Origin: Phormidesmis sp963789215
GTDB lineage: Bacteria > Cyanobacteriota > Cyanobacteriia > Phormidesmidales > Phormidesmidaceae
Direction: 5' to 3'
NCBI GenBank assembly: GCA_963789215.1
Contig: CAWBJY010000004.1
Coordinates: forward strand, 248,001-312,000
Length of the DNA stretch: 64,000 bases
Part shown: positions 42,261 to 50,739 of the stretch, in pieces
How positions within the stretch are numbered: the stretch's first letter is position 1
Layout of the letters: every line of letters starts with the position of its first letter
Translations under genes and position numbers: made by a program
Notes under the pieces: generated by a model
The model's database searches: none
What the model saw: only the letters and a program-made list of their open reading frames with translations
What the model was told of the DNA's origin: nothing

Positions 42261-43298
42261 TTATGCGATCGAAACCTTCTCACCAACGGCTTCGGTTGGC
42301 AATTCTTCTCCTTGATATTCGCGCTCGGGTGCGTCGAATCCGCAGGAGGTGCCGTCTGTATAAACCACCTCATCTTCCCAAGGTAAGCGATAATTGCCCT
42401 CGACCATATCTTTCATGTAGGTATAAGGACAGTCCTGTGCGCCGCCTTTTACAGCGGTGTAGCCCCTGTGACCAAACTGATAAATGTTGTTTTCTACGCT
42501 CCAGTGTTTACGGGCCTCGCGTACCAAATCGGGGCGGACTTCGGCGGTAATAATTTCGTCGGGGCGATGGCTGCCCGTGACCAGCGGCTGGCCGTCGAAG
42601 TTGATGATGGTGCCTTCGCCCATAGAGTCGAAGGAGCCGTCTGTGCCGCACATGCAGACGGAGGCCGTGACCATAAGATTGCAGAAGGCGTTGGCCTGAT
42701 TGGTAATTTGCCAGCTATGGCGAATGGGGGCGGTGTAGCCAGCGGTGCGTAGCATGATGTCTGCTCCTTTGTAGGCGCATTCTCTGGCCATTTCTGGAAA
42801 CATGCCGTCGTGGCAGATAATCAGCGCAATTTTGCTGCCGTTTGGCCCGTCGCAGACAGGGATGCCGATGTTGCCGGGTTCCCAAGGCTCTACTGGCACC
42901 CAGGGGTGAAGCTTGCGGTAGTAGAGCTTGAGTTCGCCCTGGTCGTCGATAATGATGCCGCTGTTGTAGGGATTGCCGTTGGGGTTATATTCCATGATGG
43001 AAAAGCAGCCCCAGATTTTGTGGTCGATGCAGGCTTGGCGAAAGGCGTCTACTTCGGGGCCGTCTAGCCGACACATAATCTCTGGGTTGGTGTCCATTGA
43101 CAGGCCGTGAAGAGAATATTCTGGAAAGACGACTAAGTCCATCGTGGGCATGTTGCGCCTAGCTTTGCCAACTAGGTCGCAAATTCGCTGGGTCTGAGCG
43201 GCTAGGTCGTCTGGGGTTACAACGGTGGGCAGCTGCGCCTGCACCATGCCTAAAACAACGCCGTTGGGTGACTTGTTCAATCCGCCGAGTCCGCTCAT
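42261..43298 (-). CDS. amiF: formamidase
   Basis: A 345-residue nitrilase-superfamily amidase. The catalytic triad is Glu60 (VVFPEYS), Lys129 (YYRKLHPW) and Cys162 (ICHDGMFPE). The overall sequence follows Helicobacter AmiF closely (GVFSIMEYNP-like, EPWEPGNIGIPVCDGPNGSK, NIYQFGHRGY), rather than the aliphatic amidase AmiE or beta-ureidopropionase. It hydrolyses formamide to formate and ammonium in the cytosol. Position among transport and hydantoinase genes suggests nitrogen scavenging. A 19-bp triple repeat lies upstream of its start. Confidence 0.85.
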   Translation of the reverse strand: MSGLGGLNKSPNGVVLGMVQAQLPTVVTPDDLAAQTQRICDLVGKARRNMPTMDLVVFPEYSLHGLSMDTNPEIMCRLDGPEVDAFRQACIDHKIWGCFSIMEYNPNGNPYNSGIIIDDQGELKLYYRKLHPWVPVEPWEPGNIGIPVCDGPNGSKIALIICHDGMFPEMARECAYKGADIMLRTAGYTAPIRHSWQITNQANAFCNLMVTASVCMCGTDGSFDSMGEGTIINFDGQPLVTGSHRPDEIITAEVRPDLVREARKHWSVENNIYQFGHRGYTAVKGGAQDCPYTYMKDMVEGNYRLPWEDEVVYTDGTSCGFDAPEREYQGEELPTEAVGEKVSIA

Positions 43299-43322
43299 AA
43301 TTTTTGCCTGATGGTTTGGGTT

Positions 43323-43379
43323 GGGTCTTTTTAATCTAGCTGAGTCTTTTTAATCTAGCTGGGTCTTTTTAATTTATCG
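43323..43379. repeat. 19-bp tandem repeat, three copies
   Basis: Units start at 43323, 43342 and 43361 with consensus GGGTCTTTTTAATCTAGCT. They are in the spacer upstream of the formamidase start and could multiply a promoter element; the TTTTTAA core is AT-rich. Confidence 0.85.
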
Positions 43380-43440
43380 AGAAGCCGCTGGACGTTTTGT
43401 GACGATTGTTGCAATTTGAGTAGACGATTGGCTGATTGAA

Positions 43441-44448
43441 CTAGCTATTTTGTTTGGCTTTTAAGCTCAGCGCGGCCACTGCGATTGTAACAATTCCCAC
43501 GCCCACAATTTGTTGAAGCTGGAGGGTTTCTTGCAGTGCTATCCAGGCGAGTAGAGCGGTTAAAGCGGGTGTGCTGCCGCTGATGAGTGCGGTTAGAGAT
43601 GCGCCGATATAGCGAACGCCAAAGTTGTTGAGGACGTAGGCGACGACGGTGACCAACGCGGAGACTAAGGTCATCAACAAGACTGGACGCCAGGCGGCTG
43701 GTGCGACATCGATAGCGGGCATGACTGTGAGGCTTAGGCTAGAGGCTAACGAGACGACAGCGAACGTGACTAAGGAGAACGGCACTGGATGAAGTGAAGC
43801 CTGAGTCTGGAGTGCAATTTCGGAGAAGATGCCGTAAAAGCCAAAGCTGAGTCCGGCTAGGAGGGCGCAGAGAATGCTAGCGGTTGGGCTAGTCTCTGGA
43901 TTTAGCGCCAGGTTGCTGCCTCTACTGAGCGTAGTGAGGGCAACGCCCGAGAGGATGATGAGCATCAGGATGAGCTGGTAGGAGCGGGGGCGTTGGCGTA
44001 GAAAGCGCCAGGCGAGGAGGACGGTGATGGCGGGGTAGATGAAGAAGATGGCGATCGCCACTCCAGCCGAAATTTGGCTCAGCGCAAAGTAGAGCGAGGT
44101 TAGCCCGACGAACAAACACAGCCCGCTGCCGAGGACAGCGCCGAGGAGTTTGAAGTTTTTAGAGAGCTGTTGGATAGCGGTGAAGGTTTTGCTGTACAAA
44201 AGCGGCGAGACAGCGGTGAGTAGCACGGCCATTAACGCCATTCGAATTGCTAGCAGCATGACGATATTACTAATTTGAGGGGCTACCCATCCGCCTAGTT
44301 CGACTTGAGTAAAGAGAGATTCGGCGACGAAGAAGATCCGCGAGATGATGTTTTGAGTGGCCAAACCAATCGCGCTAAGGAGTACTAAGGCAATCCCGAT
44401 TGCAGTTTTAGAGCGATCGCGGCTAGGCGGATGAGGAGAAAGACTCAT
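43441..44448 (-). CDS. EamA/DMT family transporter
   Basis: A 335-residue permease with ten hydrophobic helices and two EamA repeats. The SGSTPALTALLAWIALQETL end is typical of the family. Members export metabolites or amino acids. It is 142 bp upstream of the formamidase gene on the same strand and could be co-transcribed. The N-terminus carries a short basic segment. The substrate is unknown. Confidence 0.85.
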   Translation of the reverse strand: MSLSPHPPSRDRSKTAIGIALVLLSAIGLATQNIISRIFFVAESLFTQVELGGWVAPQISNIVMLLAIRMALMAVLLTAVSPLLYSKTFTAIQQLSKNFKLLGAVLGSGLCLFVGLTSLYFALSQISAGVAIAIFFIYPAITVLLAWRFLRQRPRSYQLILMLIILSGVALTTLSRGSNLALNPETSPTASILCALLAGLSFGFYGIFSEIALQTQASLHPVPFSLVTFAVVSLASSLSLTVMPAIDVAPAAWRPVLLMTLVSALVTVVAYVLNNFGVRYIGASLTALISGSTPALTALLAWIALQETLQLQQIVGVGIVTIAVAALSLKAKQNS

Positions 44449-44776
44449 GTAGATAGATAGCGCTGTTTGGGCGCGTCAAGATAGTGGCAGGCAACCTGAC
44501 GATTGTCGCTGATAGTTTGCAGTTCTGACAGAATTTGCTGGCACCAACAGCGGTCGTTGCTTTTAGGACAGTGGCTAGAGAACCAGCAAGCGTGGAGACA
44601 AGAACATTTGAGCCTTTGTTCGTATAAACCGAACCCAAAATGGGTGAAACCCTCACCTGGGTATGGTTTTCACATTGTTTTCTTGGGTTCTCTACACTGC
44701 GCGGACAGATTGACTCTGGCATTGTATAAGAGTCAAAGAACAAGTTAAAAGTCAAAGAACAGGAGAAGACAAGATT
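44449..44776. other. divergent spacer
   Basis: About 330 bp between the EamA gene (minus) and the Pmp3-like gene (plus). It should hold both promoters. A short repeat of AAGTCAAAGAACA occurs near 44730-44761 just before the plus-strand start, and open frames here look non-coding. Confidence 0.4.
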
Positions 44777-44983
44777 ATGAACAAACTCATTCGTTACGCA
44801 CTCGGTGTTGCTATTCCCCCGGTTGGAGTATTCCTTACTTACGGTATTAGCCCCGCCTTTTTCATTAACCTACCGCTCACTCTTCTAGGATGGTTGCCTG
44901 GAAGCATTCATGCGGTTTGGGCGATCGCAAAGCACTACGAAACTCTAGAGCTCCCTCAAGATTCTAGAGAGATCAACGTTTAG
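44777..44983 (+). CDS. YqaE/Pmp3 family membrane protein
   Basis: A 68-residue protein with two membrane helices. IPPVGVFLTYGIS and FINLPLTLLGWLPGSIHAVW match the Pmp3/YqaE signature. Members respond to salt, cold or membrane stress. GGAGAAG lies upstream of the start. It is followed by a holin-like membrane protein gene 70 bp on, ending at a shared terminator, so the two likely form a stress-linked operon (inference). Confidence 0.88.
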   Translation: MNKLIRYALGVAIPPVGVFLTYGISPAFFINLPLTLLGWLPGSIHAVWAIAKHYETLELPQDSREINV

Positions 44984-45053
44984 TCTTTAAGACTAGCTCC
45001 CAAGACCGTTTTTTCAAGTAACGTACACCATTCAAAAGAAGAGAACAATCATT

Positions 45054-45512
45054 ATGTTAGGACTTTTTGTTACCACGCTCGTCACTGCGCTGAGCCTTTT
45101 AGTTGTTGATTTGGCCGTGCCGGGCGTTGGCATTGCGACTTTTGCAGCCGCGCTTTTAGCTGCGCTTTCGCTGGGCGTTGTCAATGGCTCGGTTAAGCCG
45201 GTTTTGAAGCTGCTGTCGCTGCCCGTAACGTTTTTGACGCTGGGCGCTTTTTCGCTAGTGGTCAACGGCTTTTGCTTCTGGCTCGCGTCTGTATTGGTTC
45301 CTGGCTTTACCGTTCACGGACTGCTGGCGTTTATTCTCGGCCCCATTGTACTCTCGACTGTTAGCACCTTTATCTCTGGCTATTTTCACAAAAATGGTTT
45401 GGATGAGAAAATTGCAGGTGTTGGGAGTAAGTTTAATCTGAAGTCGGCTGAGGGCGATCGCATCGAAGCCGCTACTGAAAAAAGCAAGCTAGAAGCTTCT
45501 GAGCCTTCTTAG
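45054..45512 (+). CDS. phage holin superfamily IV (YvlD-like) membrane protein
   Basis: A 152-residue protein with four hydrophobic segments in the first 110 residues (VVDLAVPGVGIATFAAALLA, LGVVNGSVKPVLKLLSLPVT, then two more). NGSVKPVL and LPVTFLTLG are the family marks. The last 45 residues are charged. The YvlD/4TM group is a stress-linked membrane family, not a phage lysis gene here. The terminator at 45551 follows directly. Confidence 0.85.
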   Translation: MLGLFVTTLVTALSLLVVDLAVPGVGIATFAAALLAALSLGVVNGSVKPVLKLLSLPVTFLTLGAFSLVVNGFCFWLASVLVPGFTVHGLLAFILGPIVLSTVSTFISGYFHKNGLDEKIAGVGSKFNLKSAEGDRIEAATEKSKLEASEPS

Positions 45513-45550
45513 TAAACAAAGCGCGGTTCTAAATGCCGCCTTTCAGTATT

Positions 45551-45584
45551 AAAACTCCACTGTTTTACGGCAGTGGAGTTTTTT
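45551..45584 (+). terminator. intrinsic terminator
   Basis: AAAACTCCACTG at 45551-45562 pairs with CAGTGGAGTTTT at 45571-45582 around TTTTACGG, followed by more T. It ends the Pmp3-holin unit. Confidence 0.88.
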
Positions 45585-45642
45585 GTTTTGAGCCGCGTAT
45601 AATGGCGCTATTTCAGGTGATAATTTAGCGGTTTTAGTGGTT

Positions 45643-45912
45643 ATGGCTTCAGTGGTTGTTAAAGCAGATTTTACGTTAGATACTCGGCAGATACTAGACG
45701 GCCTTGCTCATCTGAATACTGCCGAATTGGAAGAATTTTATGAAGGCGTTGGGCGTTTGTTAAAGCGTCGAAGAGGCGATGCTGACGGTTCGCCTTCTTT
45801 TCCAATCGTTGATGGTTTTGTTGATAGTGCTGTTGATGAGAGCAGCTTGCCAATTGTCGAGGCACTCATGCCTAAATCTATTACGCTAGATGGTGATAGC
45901 GTTTGCTTTTAG
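45643..45912 (+). CDS. small hypothetical protein
   Basis: An 89-residue protein. The N-terminal part (LDTRQILDGLAHLNTAELEE) is a short beta-strand and helix, then RLLKRRRG. The rest is polar. The N-terminal part resembles short cyanobacterial proteins sometimes paired with toxin genes, but no partner is adjacent, so I do not call it an antitoxin. It is convergent with the hydantoinase gene. Confidence 0.5.
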   Translation: MASVVVKADFTLDTRQILDGLAHLNTAELEEFYEGVGRLLKRRRGDADGSPSFPIVDGFVDSAVDESSLPIVEALMPKSITLDGDSVCF

Positions 45913-45958
45913 TGGGTGCGATCGCTTCTATCACACTGCCCTACTCATATCACCCTAC

Positions 45959-47374
45959 TCACATTACTCTGCCGGACGCTGAACGGCTTTGATACTGCCC
46001 CATTCCTGCTCGGCCCAGCCATTTCTCTTTGTCAACAATCAGCGCTCCTCGTAGAAATACCTTTTCTACTTTTCCTTGTACGCTACGCCCTTCAAAGAGA
46101 GAGTAGTCCACGTTGGAGTGATGGGTGCTGGCGCTTATCGTATGGCGCTTTTCAGGATCAAACAGCACGATGTCTGCGTCGCTGCCGATGGCGATGGTGC
46201 CTTTGCGAGGGAATAGCCCGAACATTTTGGCGGGTGCGGTTGCGGTGAGCTGTACAAAACGGTTGAGATTTATCTTGCCTGCTCTTACGCCGCCGTCATA
46301 TAGCAACTCTAGCCGCAGCTCTACGCCAGGAGCACCGTTTGGAATCTGGTTGAAGTTGCCTTCTCCAAACCGCTTAGATCTTAGGATCCCCATCGGGTTT
46401 TCGTTGAAGCAGAAGGGACAGTGATCGGTGGAGACAATTTGTAAGTCGTCGAACTGTAAGCCTCTCCATAGCTCGTGCTGGCACTTGTGATCCCGTAGGG
46501 GCGGGGTCATGACGTATTTAGCGCTCTCGAACCCTGGGCGATCGTATTCAGAGTTGTCTAAGAATAGGTAGTGCGGGCAGGTTTCGGCAAAGGCATGGAT
46601 GCCGCGATCGCGCGCTTCTACCACTGCCTCTAAAGCCTCTTTTGCCGAAAGGTGCACAATATACACGGGCACTTCGGCTAGCTCGGCAATGCGAATGACC
46701 CGGTGGGTGGCCTCTCCTTCCATTAATCGGGGCCGCGTCATTTGGTGAAACTTTGGCGAGGTGTTGCCCGCTTCTAGCGCCTCATCAATGAGCGCCTGAA
46801 TGACAATGCCATTCTCTGCGTGAACGTTCACCATGCCGCCGTGCGCTCCGACCTTGCGCATAATCTTGTAAATGGCCGCATCGTCTACCATCATGACGCC
46901 AGGGTAAGCCATGTATAGCTTAAAGCTGGAGACGCCTTCGTTGTTGACTAGGTCAGGAAGTTCGGCTAGCGCGTCGGCGTTGGCATCAGTCAGAATGACG
47001 TGGAATCCGTAGTCTACAGAGCACTGTGGGGCGGCGGCGGCGAGTCGTCTATCTAGGGCAGCTTTGGGGCTTTCGCCCTGAAACTGTTGGGCAAAGTCGA
47101 TGATGGTGGTGGTGCCGCCGAATGCGGCTGATTGGGTGCCGCTTTCGAAACTATCGCAGGTGTAAACGTCGTTGCCCATGGGGGTTTCCATGTGCACATG
47201 TACGTCGATGCCGCCGGGCAGTACCAGTAGGCCGGTGGCGTCATGCGTTTCGGCATTTTCTACGCTCAGGCTGCGGCCAATGGCTTCGATTTTGCCATTT
47301 TCGATGAGAATATCGCCCGCATAGTCATCCACTGCCGTGACAACTCGCCCACCTTTAATGAGTACTTTACTCAT
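45959..47374 (-). CDS. hydA: dihydropyrimidinase/hydantoinase
   Basis: A 471-residue cyclic amidohydrolase of the urease-related superfamily. Metal ligands are visible: HVH (His59, His61) in GIDVHVHMET, carboxylated Lys152 in SSFKLYMAYPG, His185 in MVNVHAENG, His241 in YIVHLSAKE, and Asp in STDHCPF. It opens the ring of dihydropyrimidines or 5-substituted hydantoins to N-carbamoyl acids. No dihydropyrimidine dehydrogenase or beta-ureidopropionase is adjacent. The AtzF-like gene lies upstream on the same strand, separated by 75 bp with a 25-bp repeat. Confidence 0.9.
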   Translation of the reverse strand: MSKVLIKGGRVVTAVDDYAGDILIENGKIEAIGRSLSVENAETHDATGLLVLPGGIDVHVHMETPMGNDVYTCDSFESGTQSAAFGGTTTIIDFAQQFQGESPKAALDRRLAAAAPQCSVDYGFHVILTDANADALAELPDLVNNEGVSSFKLYMAYPGVMMVDDAAIYKIMRKVGAHGGMVNVHAENGIVIQALIDEALEAGNTSPKFHQMTRPRLMEGEATHRVIRIAELAEVPVYIVHLSAKEALEAVVEARDRGIHAFAETCPHYLFLDNSEYDRPGFESAKYVMTPPLRDHKCQHELWRGLQFDDLQIVSTDHCPFCFNENPMGILRSKRFGEGNFNQIPNGAPGVELRLELLYDGGVRAGKINLNRFVQLTATAPAKMFGLFPRKGTIAIGSDADIVLFDPEKRHTISASTHHSNVDYSLFEGRSVQGKVEKVFLRGALIVDKEKWLGRAGMGQYQSRSASGRVM

Positions 47375-47390
47375 CGGAGTCTCCTTGATG

Positions 47391-47433
47391 TTTCTGTTAT
47401 GACCGCTAAGCTCTGTTTCTGTTATGACCGCTA
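47391..47433. repeat. 25-bp tandem duplication
   Basis: TTTCTGTTATGACCGCTA recurs at 47391-47408 and 47416-47433, giving a 25-bp period. It lies in the spacer between the hydantoinase start and the AtzF-like stop. Confidence 0.75.
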
Positions 47434-47449
47434 CGCGAGGACGGTTCTA

Positions 47450-47854
47450 TCAGGACGACTGTTGCTTTTTATAAGTGGCCCAGCCGCCGATGTCGGAGAT
47501 GTCGGGATATCCGTTTTCTTCGATGAGTTTTTGGGGGTACAACATAGCGATCGCCTGCTCTCCGTTCTCCAAATCCACCTCTGCTGGATACATATCGGGG
47601 GGTTCAGTTGATACGAGATAGTCGTACTGCTCGGGCGTGAGCTGGTAAATTTCGCCTGGAATAGAAATTCCGTTGGTCTTAGTGGCATAAATGCCGGGAT
47701 GCCAGCCGTCTTTTACGGCGTGCAGGCGATAGTTGGGCGCTGTTTTGGCTTCGCCTAGGAAAGTGGCCGACTGTAAGTTTTGATGATCGGGCTGACCGCG
47801 TAGAGCTGAACCACAGATGAAAACGCGCTTAGCGGTGGGCGATGCATCGGACAT
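47450..47854 (-). CDS. gamma-glutamylcyclotransferase/AtzF C-domain-like protein
   Basis: About 134 residues from the ATG at 47854; a longer frame from 47953 crosses the operator sites and is rejected. VFICGSALRGQPDHQN starts the fold, then EAKTAPNYRLHAVKDGWHPG, and DISDIGGWATYKK ends it. It is a distant paralog of the gene at 40229-40639. The small cyclotransferase-like fold acts on allophanate-type or gamma-glutamyl compounds. Its place directly upstream of the hydantoinase gene suggests it processes the same compound. Confidence 0.7.
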   Translation of the reverse strand: MSDASPTAKRVFICGSALRGQPDHQNLQSATFLGEAKTAPNYRLHAVKDGWHPGIYATKTNGISIPGEIYQLTPEQYDYLVSTEPPDMYPAEVDLENGEQAIAMLYPQKLIEENGYPDISDIGGWATYKKQQSS

Positions 47855-47916
47855 GGGCTTACCTCGTGAGTGAGTTCTAAAACGATTTACCAGAACGATT
47901 TGAAGAATTTGGCTAC

Positions 47917-47954
47917 ATTGTATACAGTTTCTAGACAATCTGTTTGTATACAAT
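47917..47954. promoter_or_regulatory. paired TTGTATACA operator-like sites
   Basis: ATTGTATACAG at 47917-47927 and TTTGTATACAAT at 47943-47954 carry the same palindromic core. They are 26 bp apart in the 146-bp divergent region between the AtzF-like gene (minus) and the ABC ATPase gene (plus). TTGTATACAA-type sequences are typical of FCD-class GntR regulators. The regulator is not in this window. Confidence 0.6.
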
Positions 47955-47999
47955 CATGCGAATCATAGAAGATTTTGTGCTGTTACCGAGTTCTCTTAT

Positions 48000-49202
48000 A
48001 TGACTGCTAGCCCCCAATCTGTCATAACTCATCCCGAGGCAGTATCTCCTCAAACAAAGTCTGAGACAGCGAGCCTTGCCGCAGGCGTTTCGTTGCGCTC
48101 AGTGACTAAAAAATACGGCACGTTTACCGCTATCGAGAATATCACGCTAGATATTCCGCCGGGGGCTTACTGCTGTTTATTAGGTCCTAGCGGCTGTGGT
48201 AAGACAACGGCTTTGCGGATGATTGCAGGGCACGAGGAGGTGACTGGTGGAGAGGTTCTGATCGGCGATCGCACCGTCACCCATTTGCCGCCCGCAAAGC
48301 GAAACACCGCAATGATGTTTCAAAACTACGCGCTGTTTCCCCACAAAACTATTTGGAAAAACGTTGAATTTGGCCTCAAGATGAAAGGCGTTGCGAGTTC
48401 GGAGCGCAAGCAGCGTGTGGATGAGATTTTGGAGCTAGTTGGGCTAAGCCATACCGCTGAGCGAAAACCCAGTATGCTCAGTGGCGGTCAGCAGCAGCGG
48501 ATTGCGCTGGCTCGGGCGCTAGTGACTCGGCCACAGGTGCTGATGCTGGACGAGCCGTTGAGTGCGTTAGACGAAAATCTACGGGTAAAAATGCGAGGTG
48601 AGCTGAGAAAAATTCAGCGGCAGTTTGGCCTTACCTTTATTCAGGTGACTCACCATGTCGAGGAGGCTTTCTCGCTCTCCGACCAGATTGTGGTGATGAA
48701 CCACGGTCATATCGAGCAGGTGGCAGATCCTACAGAGCTATTTAATACGCCCGCCTCTCAGTTTGTTGCCAAGTTTATTGGCGACAATAATATCTTTGCG
48801 GGTAAGGTCGTCAACGTAGCGTCTGACGGGGATGGCAAAGACCTGATTGAACTGGAGGTTGAAACGGTGGGAAGGCTTTTCTGCCGAGGCGTTGCGACGC
48901 CAATCGGATCAGATGCGGCCTGTTCTGTTCGACCCGACTTAATTCATCTCACGCCAAAGTCCGATTCGCTGGCAACAGGTACTCTCTCTTCTCCTTCTGC
49001 TAATGCCAACCAACTGACCGCTCGTATTACAGGCGTTGAGCTAACTGGCTACGTCACTCGCGTGTCGCTGATGCTTGAAGCTACTGGCCAACCGCTGCTG
49101 TATAAGGCTCGCACCACCGATTGGATAGCGTCTGGTTTAAATGAAGGATCTCTGGTGAGTGTCCGGTGGTCAGCCCAAGACAGCGTTTTTCTGCCCTACT
49201 AG
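48000..49202 (+). CDS. PotA-type ABC transporter ATPase
   Basis: A 400-residue ATPase. Walker A GPSGCGKTT, the Q-loop FQNYALFP, signature LSGGQQQR and Walker B VLMLDEPLSAL lie in order in the first 230 residues. A TOBE-type regulatory domain follows, with an insert near residue 320. The N-terminal 30 residues are an extra polar leader. This is the spermidine/putrescine (PotA) class, though members also carry opines, thiamine or other nitrogen compounds. It starts an operon that continues with a binding protein and two permeases. Confidence 0.92.
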   Translation: MTASPQSVITHPEAVSPQTKSETASLAAGVSLRSVTKKYGTFTAIENITLDIPPGAYCCLLGPSGCGKTTALRMIAGHEEVTGGEVLIGDRTVTHLPPAKRNTAMMFQNYALFPHKTIWKNVEFGLKMKGVASSERKQRVDEILELVGLSHTAERKPSMLSGGQQQRIALARALVTRPQVLMLDEPLSALDENLRVKMRGELRKIQRQFGLTFIQVTHHVEEAFSLSDQIVVMNHGHIEQVADPTELFNTPASQFVAKFIGDNNIFAGKVVNVASDGDGKDLIELEVETVGRLFCRGVATPIGSDAACSVRPDLIHLTPKSDSLATGTLSSPSANANQLTARITGVELTGYVTRVSLMLEATGQPLLYKARTTDWIASGLNEGSLVSVRWSAQDSVFLPY

Positions 49203-49248
49203 TTTTTCTCTACTAGTTTTTTCTCTACTAGTTCTTTGGCCTATTAGC
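49196..49248. repeat. tandem repeat spanning the ATPase stop codon
   Basis: CTACTAGTTTTTCT (49196), CTACTAGTTTTTTCT (49210) and CTACTAGTTCTTTGG (49225) are adjacent, followed by CCTATTAG. The first contains the TAG stop of the ATPase gene (49200-49202), so the stop and following bases were multiplied into the spacer. Confidence 0.75.
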
Positions 49249-49375
49249 AAAATTGATGCGAGTAAACCTTTTCGCTGGCTAACGTTTTATCAAGTACGAG
49301 ATTTTATCGGTAGCCGCTAGTTTATTCTCTCCTTTAACTTTGTTCGTTTTGTTGTTTACTTGAGTTCGTTCAGAA

Positions 49376-50695
49376 ATGCCCAATATTACCCGTCGTCGTC
49401 TGATTCAAACTGGTTTAGCGGCTGGCGCTGCGCTTACGACTGCTCGCTGTGGCCGGGCGGATACCGAAGCCCCACTCGGGACGCCGAACAATCCTGACAC
49501 ATCGCCGGAGCTGAATGCTAACAAGATTAAGGATGTGACGCTGCGCTTTATTGGGACGGGCGTTGCCCAAGTGAATGACATTCGCGATAAAGCCCAAGAG
49601 GATCTGGGCTTTAAGATTGATCTAAAGGCGCTGAGCACAGAAGAAAATAATCAAATTGCGATTACTCAGCCCGGTCAGTACGATATGTTCGACGGCGAGT
49701 ACTTTAGCCTGCCGCTGGTGATTCCTTCTGGCAACTTGCAGCCTATTGACACTAAGCGCATCAAGAATTTCGACAAGATCGTTCCTTTTTTTACGACCGG
49801 AAAGTTCAATGGACTGCCGGTTGAAAAGGCTCAGGGTACAGCGCCGATTAAAGTGATGTATCTAACGGGCGAAGACTCTAAGGAGTTTTCGGCAACGCCT
49901 ACCGATTGGGCGACGATGATTCCCTTTCAGTACAACGCTGATACTTTGGGCTATCGGCCCGATTTGGTAGGCCGAGAAATTACGTCTTGGTCTGATTTGT
50001 TCGATCCGGCTTTTAAGGGTAAAACGTCGATTCTCGATATTCCTTCTATCGGCATTATGGATGCGGCCATGGTTGTGGAGTCTGCGGGGCTGATGACTTT
50101 TGGCGACAAAGGCAACATGACTAAACCCGAAATCGATCAGATTACGGATATTTTGATTGAGCAGAAGAGGAACGGTCAGTTCCGCGCCTTTTGGAAGACT
50201 TTTGATGAATCGGTGAATTTGATGTCGTCGGGTGAGGTGATTTTGCAGTCAATGTGGTCTCCGGCGGTGACCGCTGTGCGATCGAAAGGGATTGACTGCG
50301 TGTATGCGCCGCTGAAAGAGGGGTACCGGGCTTGGGGCGGTGGCGTCGGGCTTTCTCGGAATTTGGAAGGGCCTGCTTTGGATGCGGCTTATGCTTATTT
50401 AGACTGGTTGTTAGATGGCTGGGTGGGCGCGTTTTTAGGTAGACAGGGCTACTACAGTGCGGCTCCTGATACGGCTAAAACCTTTATGTCTCCTGAAGAA
50501 TGGGCCTTTTGGTATGAGGGTGAGCCAGCAGCGGTCGATATGGTCGATCCGTTCGGGACGACGCTGGAGAAGGCGGGTGCGGTGCGAGACGGTGGCTCTT
50601 TTGAAGAGCGGATGGGCAACGTTGTTGTTTGGAACTCTACGATGGATGAACAGGTTTACCTGGTGCAAAAGTGGAATGAGTTTATTGCGGCGTAG
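49376..50695 (+). CDS. PotD-type periplasmic binding lipoprotein
   Basis: A 439-residue protein. RRRLIQTGLAAGAALTTARC forms a Tat-type signal with a possible lipobox cysteine at residue 25. The mature part is a type II periplasmic binding protein: TSWSDLFDPAFKGKTSILD, GYYSAAPDTAKTF and DMVDPFGTT segments. In the PotD/PotF class, ligands are polyamines or other small amines. The ligand pocket cannot be read with certainty. It is 173 bp after the ATPase gene and 44 bp before the first permease. Confidence 0.88.
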   Translation: MPNITRRRLIQTGLAAGAALTTARCGRADTEAPLGTPNNPDTSPELNANKIKDVTLRFIGTGVAQVNDIRDKAQEDLGFKIDLKALSTEENNQIAITQPGQYDMFDGEYFSLPLVIPSGNLQPIDTKRIKNFDKIVPFFTTGKFNGLPVEKAQGTAPIKVMYLTGEDSKEFSATPTDWATMIPFQYNADTLGYRPDLVGREITSWSDLFDPAFKGKTSILDIPSIGIMDAAMVVESAGLMTFGDKGNMTKPEIDQITDILIEQKRNGQFRAFWKTFDESVNLMSSGEVILQSMWSPAVTAVRSKGIDCVYAPLKEGYRAWGGGVGLSRNLEGPALDAAYAYLDWLLDGWVGAFLGRQGYYSAAPDTAKTFMSPEEWAFWYEGEPAAVDMVDPFGTTLEKAGAVRDGGSFEERMGNVVVWNSTMDEQVYLVQKWNEFIAA

Positions 50696-50739
50696 GCTGC
50701 AGCTAGTCGAGGATCTACGCCATTTTTATAGGCCAAGCT

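Noticed and set aside
44503..44748. 81-residue plus-strand frame in the spacer before the Pmp3-like gene
   Set aside because: Composition is not protein-like, there is no ribosome binding site, and a competing frame on the other strand is equally poor.
45054..45512. Holin-like protein as a sign of prophage
   Set aside because: The YvlD/4TM holin superfamily is common in bacterial chromosomes, and no other phage gene is nearby.
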